Source: Acidihalobacter sp.
GTDB lineage: Bacteria > Pseudomonadota > Gammaproteobacteria > DSM-5130 > Acidihalobacteraceae
Direction: 5' to 3'
Assembly (NCBI GenBank): GCA_027013225.1
Contig: JALUXU010000009.1
Location: forward strand, 32,910 to 96,909
Length of the DNA stretch: 64,000 nt
Both the position numbers and the translations under genes were made by a program. How positions within the stretch are numbered: position 1 is the stretch's first letter; each line of letters opens with the position of its first letter. A model generated the notes under the pieces. It was not told where the DNA came from, ran no database searches, and saw only the letters and a program-made list of their open reading frames with translations. Below are positions 1-8,501 of this stretch, in pieces.

Positions 1-31
1 GTTCAAACATTGCCATGGCAAACTGAATTGA
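1..31 (+). CDS. secA: SecA preprotein translocase ATPase, 3' end only
   Basis: Reading from base 2, the first codons give FKHCHGKLN and then a TGA at 29-31. This matches the end of the SecA zinc-binding tail (the family pattern is C-P-C-G-S-G-K-x-x-K-x-C-H-G). SecA drives Sec-dependent export. The gene starts outside the window, so only this tail can be seen. The secA-argJ-mutT order is common in gammaproteobacteria and supports the call. Confidence 0.8.
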   Translation, partial: FKHCHGKLN

Positions 32-174
32 AGACAGTGTCGTCTCGTGTCAAGCGTGTGTTGGGTTTTTGAGCATTGAGGGGGCGTCGCTATTGATATT
101 CTCAATAAAACAAGCTTCAATCAGAACTTCACTTTTACTGATTTGATGCAACAATTTATCGGATAACTTGCTTT

Positions 175-1392
175 ATGGCCGTCAATCTGCAAGCGCCCTC
201 TTCCTTGGTACCAATAAAGGGGATCCGTCTGGCTTCTACGGCCGCCGGCATTCGCTATCGGGATCGACCTGATCTCGTTTTACTTGAGATGACGCATGGC
301 ACGCAAGTTGCCGCCGTGTTTACCCGCAACGCCTTCTGTGCGGCTCCGGTTATTGTGGCCAGAGAACATTTGGCAATTACTTCGCCACGTTTTTTGCTCG
401 TCAACGCCGGAAATGCCAATGCGGGTACAGGTGCGCAGGGCTTGCAGGCTGCAAGGCAAACCTGCCGTTTGTTGTCAGATCGGGCCGCCTGCATGTCTGA
501 AGCCGTTCTCCCTTTTTCCACTGGCGTTATCGGTGAGCCCTTGCCCGTACACCGTTTCGCACCCGCTCTGGATCGCTTGCTCATTGATCTGGACGTCGAT
601 GCGTGGCTTGATGCGGCCCACGCGATCATGACCACAGATACGATTCCTAAGGGTGCGTCCTGCCAGCTCGAAATGGCAGGGAAAACAGTCAATATTACCG
701 GAATCGCCAAAGGATCGGGAATGATCCACCCCAATATGGCGACCATGCTGGCGTTCATCGCTACCGACGCCGATATAGGAAAAGGTTTGCTTCACACCCT
801 TTTGGCCGAAGCAGTGGCTCTGTCATTCAACAGTATTACTGTTGACGGAGACACCTCCACGAACGATGCCTGCATTCTGATGGCTACGGGCGCCAGTGGA
901 GTGCGCATCGATACACTCAATGGCAAAGATTTGCTGGAATTCAAGGCGGCTCTGAACAGCGTTTGTCAGGAATTGGCTCAGAACATCGTGCGAGATGGAG
1001 AAGGCGCAACTAAATTTGTCACTTTGAATGTCGAAGAGGCGCTCAATGAGGAGGAGGCCAGACTCGTTGCGTTCACGATTGCTCATTCGCCTTTGGTCAA
1101 GACGGCATTGTTCGCCAATGATCCGAATTGGGGACGCATCTTGGCAGCCGTAGGGTATTCTGGCATTGAGCGCCTGGATATTTCCGGAGTTTGGATGAGC
1201 ATCAATGGCTTGCGCGTGGTTTCCCATGGCGCTCGCCACCCTGACTACACCGAAGAGGATGGCCAGAAGGCCATGGCTTGTGACGAGATCGAGATCCGCG
1301 TCGGACTTGGAAGAGGACAGGAAAAGGCACAAATCTGGACGACTGATCTCAGCCATGATTATGTGCGCATCAATGCGGAATATCGGAGTTGA
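175..1392 (+). CDS. argJ: Bifunctional ornithine acetyltransferase / N-acetylglutamate synthase ArgJ
   Basis: ArgJ transfers the acetyl group from N-acetylornithine to glutamate, recycling acetyl groups in arginine biosynthesis. In the bifunctional form it also makes N-acetylglutamate from acetyl-CoA. The 405 residues match the usual family length. The autocleavage site is plain: KGSGMIHPNMATMLAF with the A189-T190 bond, where Thr190 becomes the N-terminal nucleophile of the beta chain. NAGNANAGTG near residue 77 and DPNWGRILAAVGYSG in the C-terminal half are also typical. argF and argD lie 49 kb away in the same window. The 3' end overlaps the start of the Nudix gene. Confidence 0.95.
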   Translation: MAVNLQAPSSLVPIKGIRLASTAAGIRYRDRPDLVLLEMTHGTQVAAVFTRNAFCAAPVIVAREHLAITSPRFLLVNAGNANAGTGAQGLQAARQTCRLLSDRAACMSEAVLPFSTGVIGEPLPVHRFAPALDRLLIDLDVDAWLDAAHAIMTTDTIPKGASCQLEMAGKTVNITGIAKGSGMIHPNMATMLAFIATDADIGKGLLHTLLAEAVALSFNSITVDGDTSTNDACILMATGASGVRIDTLNGKDLLEFKAALNSVCQELAQNIVRDGEGATKFVTLNVEEALNEEEARLVAFTIAHSPLVKTALFANDPNWGRILAAVGYSGIERLDISGVWMSINGLRVVSHGARHPDYTEEDGQKAMACDEIEIRVGLGRGQEKAQIWTTDLSHDYVRINAEYRS

Positions 1393-2344
1393 TTCGGCAT
1401 CTATTCAGGTATCAGTGGGGGTCATTTCAAGAAATGATGATTACCTGCTGACGTTACGCCCAAAAGATACTCACCTTGGCGGTTACTGGGAGTTCCCCGG
1501 TGGCAAGCTGGAATCGGGTGAATCACCACAGCAAGCGCTTGTTAGAGAGCTGAATGAAGAACTCGGAATCCGAGTAATATCGGCTGATCCACTCATCCGG
1601 ATTCCTTATCGTTATTCAGATGTTGACGTTTACTTGCACGTTTTTCGTGTCACAGCCTTTGAGAATGATCCCTCGGGAAAAGAAGGGCAGATCTGCCGAT
1701 GGGTTCCAAAAGGGCAATTACGCCATCTACAATTACCCCCCGCCAATCACGGTATCGTGGCCGCCATCGATTTACCCGAGCTGTTGGTGATCACACCGGA
1801 ACCAGAGGGCGAGAATGGGGCTTTCTGGAAGCAATTGGAACAGACCTTGAAATCCGGAACTCGGCTTGTCCAATGGCGGGCAAAGGGCTTGCAGGCGGCA
1901 GAATCCATCCGTTTGGCGAAAAAAGCTGTTACCCTATGCCGAACCTATGAGGCACGCCTGATATTCAATGGCACTGTTGAAATGGCTGCTTCGAGCGGTG
2001 CCCATGGTGTTCACTTTCCCGCGGCGAAAATGCGACACTTCTTGAAGTCACCACCAAAAATACCGCCTTCGTTGATTGCGGGCGCTTCGTGCCACAACGA
2101 GGAAGAAGTGGAAATGGCGCAGGAGATAGGCATTGATTACATTTTGTTTTCGCCTGTGAAACCGACCCGAAGTCACCCATTTGCGATAGCTACAGGCTGG
2201 GAGCGGTTTGCGGCCATTTGCGCCAGATCGGCGGTGCCCGTCTATGCTCTCGGCGGGATGAGTATGCCGGATATTGCAGACAGTCGTGCATGCGGCGGCC
2301 ATGGCGTCGCCGGGATCGGCCGATTCTGGGGCGGGTTTAAGTAA
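1373..2344 (+). CDS. mutT: MutT-type Nudix hydrolase fused to a ThiE-like domain
   Basis: The N-terminal half (about residues 8-130) is a Nudix hydrolase with a complete Nudix box, GGKLESGESPQQALVREL followed by NEELGI. It is probably an 8-oxo-dGTP diphosphatase that cleans the nucleotide pool. The C-terminal half (about 140-320) resembles thiamine-phosphate synthase: VQWRAKG, GASCHNEEEVEMAQEIGIDY, FSPVKPTRSHP and VPVYALGG. This two-domain form is known in gammaproteobacteria beside argJ or secA, and the ThiE part may not be catalytic. ATGs at 1355, 1361 and 1373 are all inside argJ; 1373 was chosen because it leaves the shortest N-terminal overhang before the Nudix fold. Confidence 0.85.
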   Translation: MRNIGVDSASIQVSVGVISRNDDYLLTLRPKDTHLGGYWEFPGGKLESGESPQQALVRELNEELGIRVISADPLIRIPYRYSDVDVYLHVFRVTAFENDPSGKEGQICRWVPKGQLRHLQLPPANHGIVAAIDLPELLVITPEPEGENGAFWKQLEQTLKSGTRLVQWRAKGLQAAESIRLAKKAVTLCRTYEARLIFNGTVEMAASSGAHGVHFPAAKMRHFLKSPPKIPPSLIAGASCHNEEEVEMAQEIGIDYILFSPVKPTRSHPFAIATGWERFAAICARSAVPVYALGGMSMPDIADSRACGGHGVAGIGRFWGGFK

Positions 2345-2363
2345 ATGGAATTTCGGAAAATTC

Positions 2364-2384
2364 AGCCGGGTGGAAAGCCCGGCT
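2364..2384. terminator. Hairpin after the mutT/thiE gene, possible terminator
   Basis: AGCCGGG and CCCGGCT form a 7-bp stem around a 7-base loop, about 20 bases past the Nudix stop codon and in the convergent gap before coaE. The following bases (TCCTTC) are only moderately U-rich, so termination is inferred from position as much as sequence. Confidence 0.45.
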
Positions 2385-2483
2385 TCCTTCAAGCGTTATT
2401 TCACCTATCCTGATGCCAAGCACAAGGCGCTTGTTGTCCGCTTGAGAACGCTCTTTTCGTCACTATCATCTCAATGTTCGCGT

Positions 2484-3086
2484 TTATCCAGACAATGGAG
2501 CTCCCGCTCGTAATTTTTTGTCGAGGAGAGTGACTTCAGTCATGGGGGCATCGCCATCTTCGTTATGGATAATGGCGTCGGCAACGGCGAGTCGCTGAGC
2601 GCGGGTGGCCTGCGTATTCAGAATAGCTTGAGCTTCGCCCTCGTCAATATGGTCTCGAGCGATGAGGCGGCGGATCTGGGTTTCTGGTGAACAGTCAACT
2701 ACGATAACGTTATCAAGCCATTTCTGCCATCCTTTTTCCACTAAAAGAGGAATGACAAGCAGCGCGTAGGGCGACTTAGACAAGGCGGCGCGTTCAAGCA
2801 AGAGCTTTCGAATGCGTGGGTGCAGGATGGATTCCAGGCGTTGGCGCGCCGCCTTATCCGAAAAAATACGCCCGCGTAGCGCCTTGCGGTTGAGGGTGCC
2901 GTCGGTGTTTATCATTTCAGGGCCGAATGTTTCGAGTATTTCTCGCCAAGCGGCTTGTCCAGGCACCACCAATTCCCGAGCAAGCTGATCTGCGTCGATG
3001 ACATCAATGCCTTTGTCGATGAAAAGTTTTGCGACAGTGGATTTGCCGCTTGCGATACCGCCCGTCAGTCCAATGCGCCGTGCCAT
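2484..3086 (-). CDS. coaE: Dephospho-CoA kinase CoaE
   Basis: CoaE phosphorylates the 3' hydroxyl of dephospho-CoA, the last step of coenzyme A synthesis. The 200-residue protein begins with the P-loop motif LTGGIASGKST (about residues 7-17), followed by DADQLARELV and the lid region RKALRGRIFSDKAARQRLE, all family hallmarks. It begins 3 bases downstream of the pilD stop codon, so the two are co-transcribed, as in many gammaproteobacteria. The genes yacG and zapD, often found near coaE in Pseudomonas, are not present in the 140 bases before the Nudix gene. Confidence 0.95.
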   Translation of the reverse strand: MARRIGLTGGIASGKSTVAKLFIDKGIDVIDADQLARELVVPGQAAWREILETFGPEMINTDGTLNRKALRGRIFSDKAARQRLESILHPRIRKLLLERAALSKSPYALLVIPLLVEKGWQKWLDNVIVVDCSPETQIRRLIARDHIDEGEAQAILNTQATRAQRLAVADAIIHNEDGDAPMTEVTLLDKKLRAGAPLSG

Positions 3087-3089
3087 AAA

Positions 3090-3932
3090 TCACCTGGCCT
3101 GAACCAGCCCAAGGTACCAGGCATTTATGAAAGGACCCCACATGAGAGCGATCAGTCCAGCCAGTGCAAGATAGGGGCCTAAAGGAATTGGAATTCCGCG
3201 AGATTTTTTTTTCGCTGCCAGAATGATGAGGCCGAAGATTGCGCCCACCAAGGACGCAAAAAGAATAATCAGTGGCAACATTTTCCAACCTGTCCATGCC
3301 GCCAGCGCAGCCAGTAATTTGAAATCACCATGGCCCATACCTTCCTTTCCGGTCAACAGGCGAAAGAGATGATATACACTCCATAAGCTCAGATATCCGG
3401 CCATGGTGCCGATGACGGCTTGTGGCAAAGGAGTGAACAGCCCCCATAAATTGACAAGCAACCCAGCCCACAAGAGCGGGAGGGTTAGAGCGTCGGGCAA
3501 AAGCTGGGTTTCGAGGTCGATCGCTGCCAAGGCCAGTAATGAAAAGCAGAAAAAAAGAGCGGCAGGGAGCTGCCATGAAATACCAAACTTCCAGGCGGCC
3601 AGCAAAGCCAATCCCCCTGCAAGCAGTTCGACAAGCGGATAGCGTATGGAAATGGGGGCCTTGCATTCTGAACAGCGCCCCCTGAGTAGCAAGTAGCTGA
3701 GGATGGGCACGTTCTCCCAAGGGCGGATACGATGTCCGCAAGCCGGGCAGGCCGAGGGCGGTAACAAGAGATTGTAATGTGCAGCGGCCCGATCTCCTTC
3801 CATGCCGATGATTTCGGCACATTCCTTGCGCCAACTGTCCTCGATCATCTTCGGCAGACGGTGAATGACGACATTCAGGAAACTGCCGATGATTAGTCCG
3901 AAGACGGCGGTCAGGATATAGAATTCGGGCAT
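3090..3932 (-). CDS. pilD: Type IV prepilin peptidase / N-methyltransferase PilD
   Basis: PilD cleaves the leader of type IV prepilins and pseudopilins in the inner membrane and methylates the new N terminus. The 280-residue protein has the N-terminal GSFLNVVIHRLP motif. A four-cysteine zinc site follows (Cys62, 65, 87 and 90 in CPACGH and CSEC). Both catalytic aspartates of the GxGD-type protease are visible: Asp139 in AAIDLETQLLPD and Asp203 in GMGHGDFKLL. Multiple hydrophobic segments fill the C-terminal two thirds. It lies between pilC and coaE on the same strand. Confidence 0.95.
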   Translation of the reverse strand: MPEFYILTAVFGLIIGSFLNVVIHRLPKMIEDSWRKECAEIIGMEGDRAAAHYNLLLPPSACPACGHRIRPWENVPILSYLLLRGRCSECKAPISIRYPLVELLAGGLALLAAWKFGISWQLPAALFFCFSLLALAAIDLETQLLPDALTLPLLWAGLLVNLWGLFTPLPQAVIGTMAGYLSLWSVYHLFRLLTGKEGMGHGDFKLLAALAAWTGWKMLPLIILFASLVGAIFGLIILAAKKKSRGIPIPLGPYLALAGLIALMWGPFINAWYLGLVQAR

Positions 3933-3968
3933 TGAGCAGGGTGAAATTAGAAGAGGCTCAAGGTTATG

Positions 3969-5192
3969 TCAACCCACCACGTTACCCATGCTGAATATGG
4001 GGAGATACATGGCCACGACCAGGCCGCCGACGAGTACGCCCAATATTACCATGATCATGGGTTCCAGGAGGGTGGACAAGCCATCGACCATGACATCTAC
4101 TTCTTCTTCATAAAAGTCGGCTACTTTGGTCAGCATGTGATCGAGAGAACCCGCTTCTTCGCCTATGGCGACCATTTGCAGCACCATATTGGGAAACAGA
4201 TTGGTGAACTGACGCATGGATTGGCGAAGCTGCACGCCAGCCGAGGTATCCTCACGCATCTTCATCAGGGCTTCGGCATACAATACATTGCCTGTGGCGC
4301 CAGCCACCGATTCCAGTGCTTCCACCAAGGGAACGCCTGCGGCGAACATCGTCGCCAGGGTTCGCGCGAAGCGGGCAATGGCTGATTTCATAGCCAGTTG
4401 GCCGAAAACCGGGATGCGCAGGACGAGCCGATCCACCTGTTTTCTAAACGCATAGGATTTTTTGTAGCTGCGGGCAAACAACCATCCACTCAATCCCAGT
4501 CCGGCAAAGACGACGTACCACCATTTCTGCATCAGTTCCGACAAATGAACCACGAACAGAGTAAATGCCGGTAGGGAAGCGCCGAAGCCCTGAAACAGTT
4601 GCTGAAACTGAGGTACGACAAATACAAGCAAAATGGTGGTCACCACGATGGCGACAAGGATGACCGCGACCGGGTACATCAAGGCTTTCTTGATTTTGGC
4701 CTTGAGCGCTTCTGTTTTTTCCTTGTAAGTTGCGATCTTGTCAAGAATGGTTTCCAACGCGCCCGATTGTTCGCCGGCGTTGACAAGATTGACGAACAGC
4801 TCATCGAAGTAGTCGGGATATTTGGCCAGTGCGTCACCTAGCCGATTACCTCCCTCGACGGCCGCTTTGATTGCGAACAACATCGTTTGCATGGCCGGTT
4901 TTTCATGCCCTGAAGCAATAATGTCTAATGCCTGAACGAGAGGGACACCGGAACTCATCATGGTCGCGAGTTGGCGCGCGAATACGGCGATATCCTTGCC
5001 GGTGATCTTTTTGCCTCCTCCGAACAGGGGCTTGGCTTTTTTTCGAACTCGGGTGGGGCTGATGCCTTGTCGTCGAAGCTCAGCCTTCAGCAAGGCATCA
5101 CTCATGGCTTCGTTTTCGCCTTTTATGCGAATTCCTTTCCGATCAACGCCTTCCCATGTAAAGATATGCTTTTTGGGTGCTTTGGCGGCCAT
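3969..5192 (-). CDS. pilC: Type IV pilus inner-membrane platform protein PilC
   Basis: PilC is the polytopic platform protein that works with the PilB ATPase in pilus extension. The 407 residues match the family. Two tandem T2SS-F domains are seen, about residues 70-195 and 275-395. Each carries the conserved pattern FARQLATMMSSGVPLVQAL or FARTLATMFAAGVPLVEAL, and membrane segments follow (VILVAIVVTTILLVFVVPQF, and PMIMVILGVLVGGLVVAMYL near the C terminus). It lies downstream of pilB on the same strand, separated by a 259-base spacer that holds an inverted-repeat block. Confidence 0.95.
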   Translation of the reverse strand: MAAKAPKKHIFTWEGVDRKGIRIKGENEAMSDALLKAELRRQGISPTRVRKKAKPLFGGGKKITGKDIAVFARQLATMMSSGVPLVQALDIIASGHEKPAMQTMLFAIKAAVEGGNRLGDALAKYPDYFDELFVNLVNAGEQSGALETILDKIATYKEKTEALKAKIKKALMYPVAVILVAIVVTTILLVFVVPQFQQLFQGFGASLPAFTLFVVHLSELMQKWWYVVFAGLGLSGWLFARSYKKSYAFRKQVDRLVLRIPVFGQLAMKSAIARFARTLATMFAAGVPLVEALESVAGATGNVLYAEALMKMREDTSAGVQLRQSMRQFTNLFPNMVLQMVAIGEEAGSLDHMLTKVADFYEEEVDVMVDGLSTLLEPMIMVILGVLVGGLVVAMYLPIFSMGNVVG

Positions 5193-5290
5193 TTCAATCT
5201 CTTTTGTTGGTATTCATGATTTAAGTAGTTCTAAGAATGGTTGAAAACATTATAGTGCGAGTGAAAATAAATTTGCGGCCGTGAACGAAA

Positions 5291-5429
5291 ATTGTCATGG
5301 CAGACCGATCCGATCTGGTGGTTGCCTGGAGAATGCGCATGGATGTTCAGCCAAACCTGGCTCTATGATGTTTTCGGGATCTACTGCGGTGATGCATTCG
5401 CTCGTCTGGCATTCTTTTGCCATGACAAT
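5291..5429. repeat. 139-bp block bounded by a 12-bp perfect inverted repeat, between pilB and pilC
   Basis: ATTGTCATGGCA at 5291-5302 recurs as its exact reverse complement TGCCATGACAAT at 5418-5429. The intervening 115 bases code for no recognisable protein. pilB and pilC are usually only a few bases apart, so this spacer is unusual. It could be a small MITE-like remnant or a long-range mRNA stem between the two cistrons. No target-site duplication is obvious at the ends. Confidence 0.6.
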
Positions 5430-5451
5430 CCGTTTCAACCCTTTCGTGAAG

Positions 5452-7182
5452 TCAATCTGTTGTCACGCGGTGAAGTTCTTCCAGGCTGAGCAGCCCTTCA
5501 CGAACTTTGCGTAAGCCACTGGCATGCAAGTCGGCTATACCTTCTTTTTTTGCTTGATCCGCCAATGCGATGGCATTTTCTCCATCGATGATGAGGCGTT
5601 CCATTTCCTCAGATATTGGCATGACCTGGTAAATACCAATACGTCCTTTATAGCCTGCTGTGCATTTTGGGCAGCCCTCTGGATTCGCTTTGTATACGAC
5701 AAGGTTTTTAACTTCTTCGGCGGTAAAGCCTTCTTCGATGAGCAGGTCTTCCGGGATTTCATGCGGCTGTCTGCACTGTGGGCAGAGGCGGCGTGCAAGC
5801 CGTTGGGCGATGATCAGAGAAACGGAGTTAGCGATATTATAGGACGGTACGCCCATGTTCATCAGGCGGGTCAGGGTCTGAGGCGCATCATTGGTGTGCA
5901 GAGTGGATAGCACGAGATGTCCAGTCTGGGCGGCCTTGATGGCGATTTCGGCGGTTTCGAGGTCGCGGATTTCACCCACCATAATCACATCCGGATCCTG
6001 TCGCAGAAAAGAACGTAAGGCCTCCGCGAATGTCAAACCCACTTTGGGGTTGACATTGACTTGGTTGACGCCGGGCAAATTGATTTCGGCGGGATCTTCC
6101 GCTGTAGAGATATTTCGATCTTCAGTGTTGAGAATGCTCAAGCCGGTATATAAGGTGACCGTCTTGCCGCTGCCAGTGGGGCCGGTGACCAGTATCATGC
6201 CATGCGGTCGGGAAAGTGCTTTGAGGTAGAGTTCTTTCTGATCCTCCTCGAATCCCAGACCGTCTATGCCGATCTGCGTGGAACTCGGGTCAAGTATGCG
6301 CAGAACGATTTTTTCTCCATAGAGCGTCGGCAAAGAGTTGACGCGAAAATCTATAGCCCGGTTCTTGCTTAGCTGAAGTTTGATGCGCCCATCCTGGGGT
6401 TTCCGTCGTTCGACGACGTCCATTCGCGACATGACTTTGATTCTGGAGGCCAGTCGGGGAGCTATCGCGACCGGAGGGCGCCCCATCTCTCGGAGAATGC
6501 CGTCGATGCGAAAACGCAGGCGGTAAAACTTTTCGTAAGGCTCGAAATGGATATCGGAAGCGCCTCGCTTGATGGCGTCAAGCAGTACCTTGTTTACATA
6601 TCGGACGACAGGAGCGTCATCGGCATCAGAGGTAACCTCTTCATTCTGGGCTGCTTCACTCTCATTTGCAATTTCGAGGCTATCCAGGCTTTCGAGCTCA
6701 GAGTCACTGACAAGATCCTCTATTGCCTCATTGGTGTCCCGCAGTACTTCATCGATCAAGCGTTCAAGTTTGTCGTTCTCTACGAATACGGCTTCGGTGT
6801 TAAGTCCTGTGGTGAATTTGATTTCATCGAGCGAAGGCAAATTCATCGGGTCAGAAATGGCCACAAAGAGGCGATTTCCTCTTTTGAAAATAGGAAGCGC
6901 CCGGCTTTCGTTGATTATTTTCTCGCTGATCAGCTCGCGCGGGAGAAAGGCGGCATCGAATGCATCCAGATCGATGACCGGAAGGCCGAATTCCTTTGCG
7001 GCCGCCTGAGCCACTTCTGCGGCCTTAAGTCGCTCCTTGCTAATTAATAAGCCGACAAGGGGTATTTTTTTTTGTTGAGATTCTTCTTGAAACTGCAGAG
7101 CTTCGTTTTCTTCCAATAAGCCAACCGCAACAAGGCGACGAGCCAAGCCGCTTAGGCGCAAACGCGGTACAGGAGTTGACAT
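5452..7182 (-). CDS. pilB: Type IV pilus extension ATPase PilB
   Basis: PilB is the cytoplasmic hexameric ATPase that powers pilus assembly. Residues 1-150 form the GspE/MshEN-type N-terminal domain. The ATPase domain has Walker A GPTGSGKT at 334-341, the Asp box and Walker B (DPDVIMVGEIRD), and the His box (TGHLVLSTLHTNDA). The four zinc cysteines lie in CPQC and CPKC, with 37 residues between the two pairs. At 576 residues it is full length and ends with the usual LEELHRVTTD tail. No pilA-like prepilin gene occurs nearby, in contrast to the pilA-pilB pairing of Pseudomonas. Confidence 0.95.
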   Translation of the reverse strand: MSTPVPRLRLSGLARRLVAVGLLEENEALQFQEESQQKKIPLVGLLISKERLKAAEVAQAAAKEFGLPVIDLDAFDAAFLPRELISEKIINESRALPIFKRGNRLFVAISDPMNLPSLDEIKFTTGLNTEAVFVENDKLERLIDEVLRDTNEAIEDLVSDSELESLDSLEIANESEAAQNEEVTSDADDAPVVRYVNKVLLDAIKRGASDIHFEPYEKFYRLRFRIDGILREMGRPPVAIAPRLASRIKVMSRMDVVERRKPQDGRIKLQLSKNRAIDFRVNSLPTLYGEKIVLRILDPSSTQIGIDGLGFEEDQKELYLKALSRPHGMILVTGPTGSGKTVTLYTGLSILNTEDRNISTAEDPAEINLPGVNQVNVNPKVGLTFAEALRSFLRQDPDVIMVGEIRDLETAEIAIKAAQTGHLVLSTLHTNDAPQTLTRLMNMGVPSYNIANSVSLIIAQRLARRLCPQCRQPHEIPEDLLIEEGFTAEEVKNLVVYKANPEGCPKCTAGYKGRIGIYQVMPISEEMERLIIDGENAIALADQAKKEGIADLHASGLRKVREGLLSLEELHRVTTD

Positions 7183-7304
7183 AAAATAAAGGCCCCCACC
7201 TCTGATTTTTCTTTAAGGGTATAGTTCATCATCTTAGCGCATCGCGCCATAGTTTCAATTCACTTGCAATTGCTGGGTGTTGCTTTCCTGTATCCCGCCC
7301 TGCT

Positions 7305-7319
7305 TTGATTGCCAATCAA
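7305..7319. promoter_or_regulatory. 15-bp perfect dyad upstream of pilB
   Basis: TTGATTG-C-CAATCAA is a perfect 7-bp inverted repeat with a one-base centre, 123 bases before the pilB start and 22 bases past the stop of the small membrane protein gene. It resembles an FNR-type site but has five bases between TTGAT and ATCAA rather than four, so it is not called as one. An operator role is only a guess. Confidence 0.25.
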
Positions 7320-7340
7320 TATTAGCTACTCAATATGATC

Positions 7341-7571
7341 TTATGAGGTTGTTTCTTCCTCGGTCGAGGCATTTTCGGTGTCAATATTTTTTCCATGTTT
7401 CCACATGTAGTAAAGCACAACGGGGCCAAGCGGTATCACGAACATGGTTGCCAATGTGATCCAGAAAACACTTGCTTTGAAAATACGTCCACGTCGCGTT
7501 CTTGCCAGGAAAACCCAGCGTACAGCGTTGCTCAGTTGATCGACCTCTTCTTCATCGACGGAGCGCGCCAT
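7341..7571 (-). CDS. Small single-span membrane protein, unknown function
   Basis: This is a 76-residue protein with an acidic N terminus (VDEEEVDQL), a basic stretch (LARTRRGRIFK) and one long hydrophobic segment at about residues 34-56 (SVFWITLATMFVIPLGPVVL). An acidic tail follows. The positive-inside rule suggests the N terminus is cytoplasmic. It starts 6 bases after the stop of the parvulin lipoprotein gene and is probably co-transcribed with it. I do not recognise a named family. The ORF is supported by its spacing and membrane-protein composition. Confidence 0.6.
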   Translation of the reverse strand: MARSVDEEEVDQLSNAVRWVFLARTRRGRIFKASVFWITLATMFVIPLGPVVLYYMWKHGKNIDTENASTEEETTS

Positions 7572-7577
7572 ACGATT

Positions 7578-8447
7578 TCACCCTTTTCCTGTTGAAACCG
7601 TCGGTTTGGCGGTCGCGGGCAAATCGATTTTGATTTTGGCCTTACTCTGCAACTCCTTTATGTATTGAGCTATTTCCTGCTGGGTCAGCAAGGCTTGAAT
7701 ACGTGACTTGACCTGGGCAAAGGGCGGTGGCGTCACCTTGCGCTCTTTTTGCAGCAGGATCACATGCCAGCCAAAGCGGGTATGCACCGGAGTTTTTGTG
7801 TATTCACCGGGTTTCAGTTTCTCAATGACGGCAGCAAAAGGCGGTACCATGGTCTTGGCGGTGAACCAGCCAAGTTCCCCTCCCTTGGAAGCAGAAGGCG
7901 CGACCGAGTATTTTTTCGCCAGCGCACCAAAATTGGCGCCATGTTCGAGCTCTGTGATTATTTTCTCCGCCTCGCCTTTATTCTTCACCAGAATGTGGGC
8001 TGCTTTGTATTCCGTTTGTCCGGCCTGGGCAACCAATTGATCATATTCTTTTTTCAACTCGGCGTCTGAGTATTTCTTGTCAGCAAATTTTTGCTGTAAC
8101 AATGTCTCAATCAGGATGTTGGCGCGCGCCTGTTGAAGTTTCGCCTCGACTGCGGGTTGTTTGTCCACGCCCCCTTTCACCGCGGCCTGTTCGAGCAAAG
8201 TTTGGTCAATCAGCTCATTGAGCAACTGGTGGTTGCTCAGTTTCACACCCGGTAATTGAGCGGCCTGGCTCTGACGGTACGCTTGGAGTTCGGCCTCTGT
8301 GATGGGTTGGCCGTTGACGGTCGCTACAATAGGTGATTGCGGGAGTTTTCCTGCCGATTTGTCCGCCTCATTTTTACCTTGACAGCCAGCCAGGAGGCCG
8401 AGGCTCAGTAGCAGAGGCAGGGTGATAAAGGTGATTTGTTTTTTCAT
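7578..8447 (-). CDS. Parvulin-type peptidyl-prolyl isomerase lipoprotein (PrsA/EpsD-like)
   Basis: This is a predicted periplasmic folding factor that catalyses cis-trans isomerisation of prolyl bonds. The N terminus MKKQITFITLPLLLS is followed by the lipobox LLAGC, so the protein is likely lipidated at Cys22. A SurA-N-like helical part (VNGQPITEAELQAYRQSQ onward) precedes the parvulin domain at about residues 145-240: EYKAAHILV, FGALAKKYSVAPSASKGGEL and FGWHVILL. It is 289 residues long. It sits in a minus-strand run with the small membrane protein gene. Its clients cannot be told from the sequence; pilus or secretion components are possible given the context. Confidence 0.85.
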   Translation of the reverse strand: MKKQITFITLPLLLSLGLLAGCQGKNEADKSAGKLPQSPIVATVNGQPITEAELQAYRQSQAAQLPGVKLSNHQLLNELIDQTLLEQAAVKGGVDKQPAVEAKLQQARANILIETLLQQKFADKKYSDAELKKEYDQLVAQAGQTEYKAAHILVKNKGEAEKIITELEHGANFGALAKKYSVAPSASKGGELGWFTAKTMVPPFAAVIEKLKPGEYTKTPVHTRFGWHVILLQKERKVTPPPFAQVKSRIQALLTQQEIAQYIKELQSKAKIKIDLPATAKPTVSTGKG

Positions 8448-8501
8448 GCTGAGTTTTGGCTCGTGTAAAAAACTTAGCTTACTTCTTGCAATGGAGATTG
8501 A

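Noticed and set aside
2345..2483. yacG or zapD between mutT/thiE and coaE
   Set aside because: The gap is only 139 bases and has no CxxC zinc-finger frame; it holds just the hairpin.
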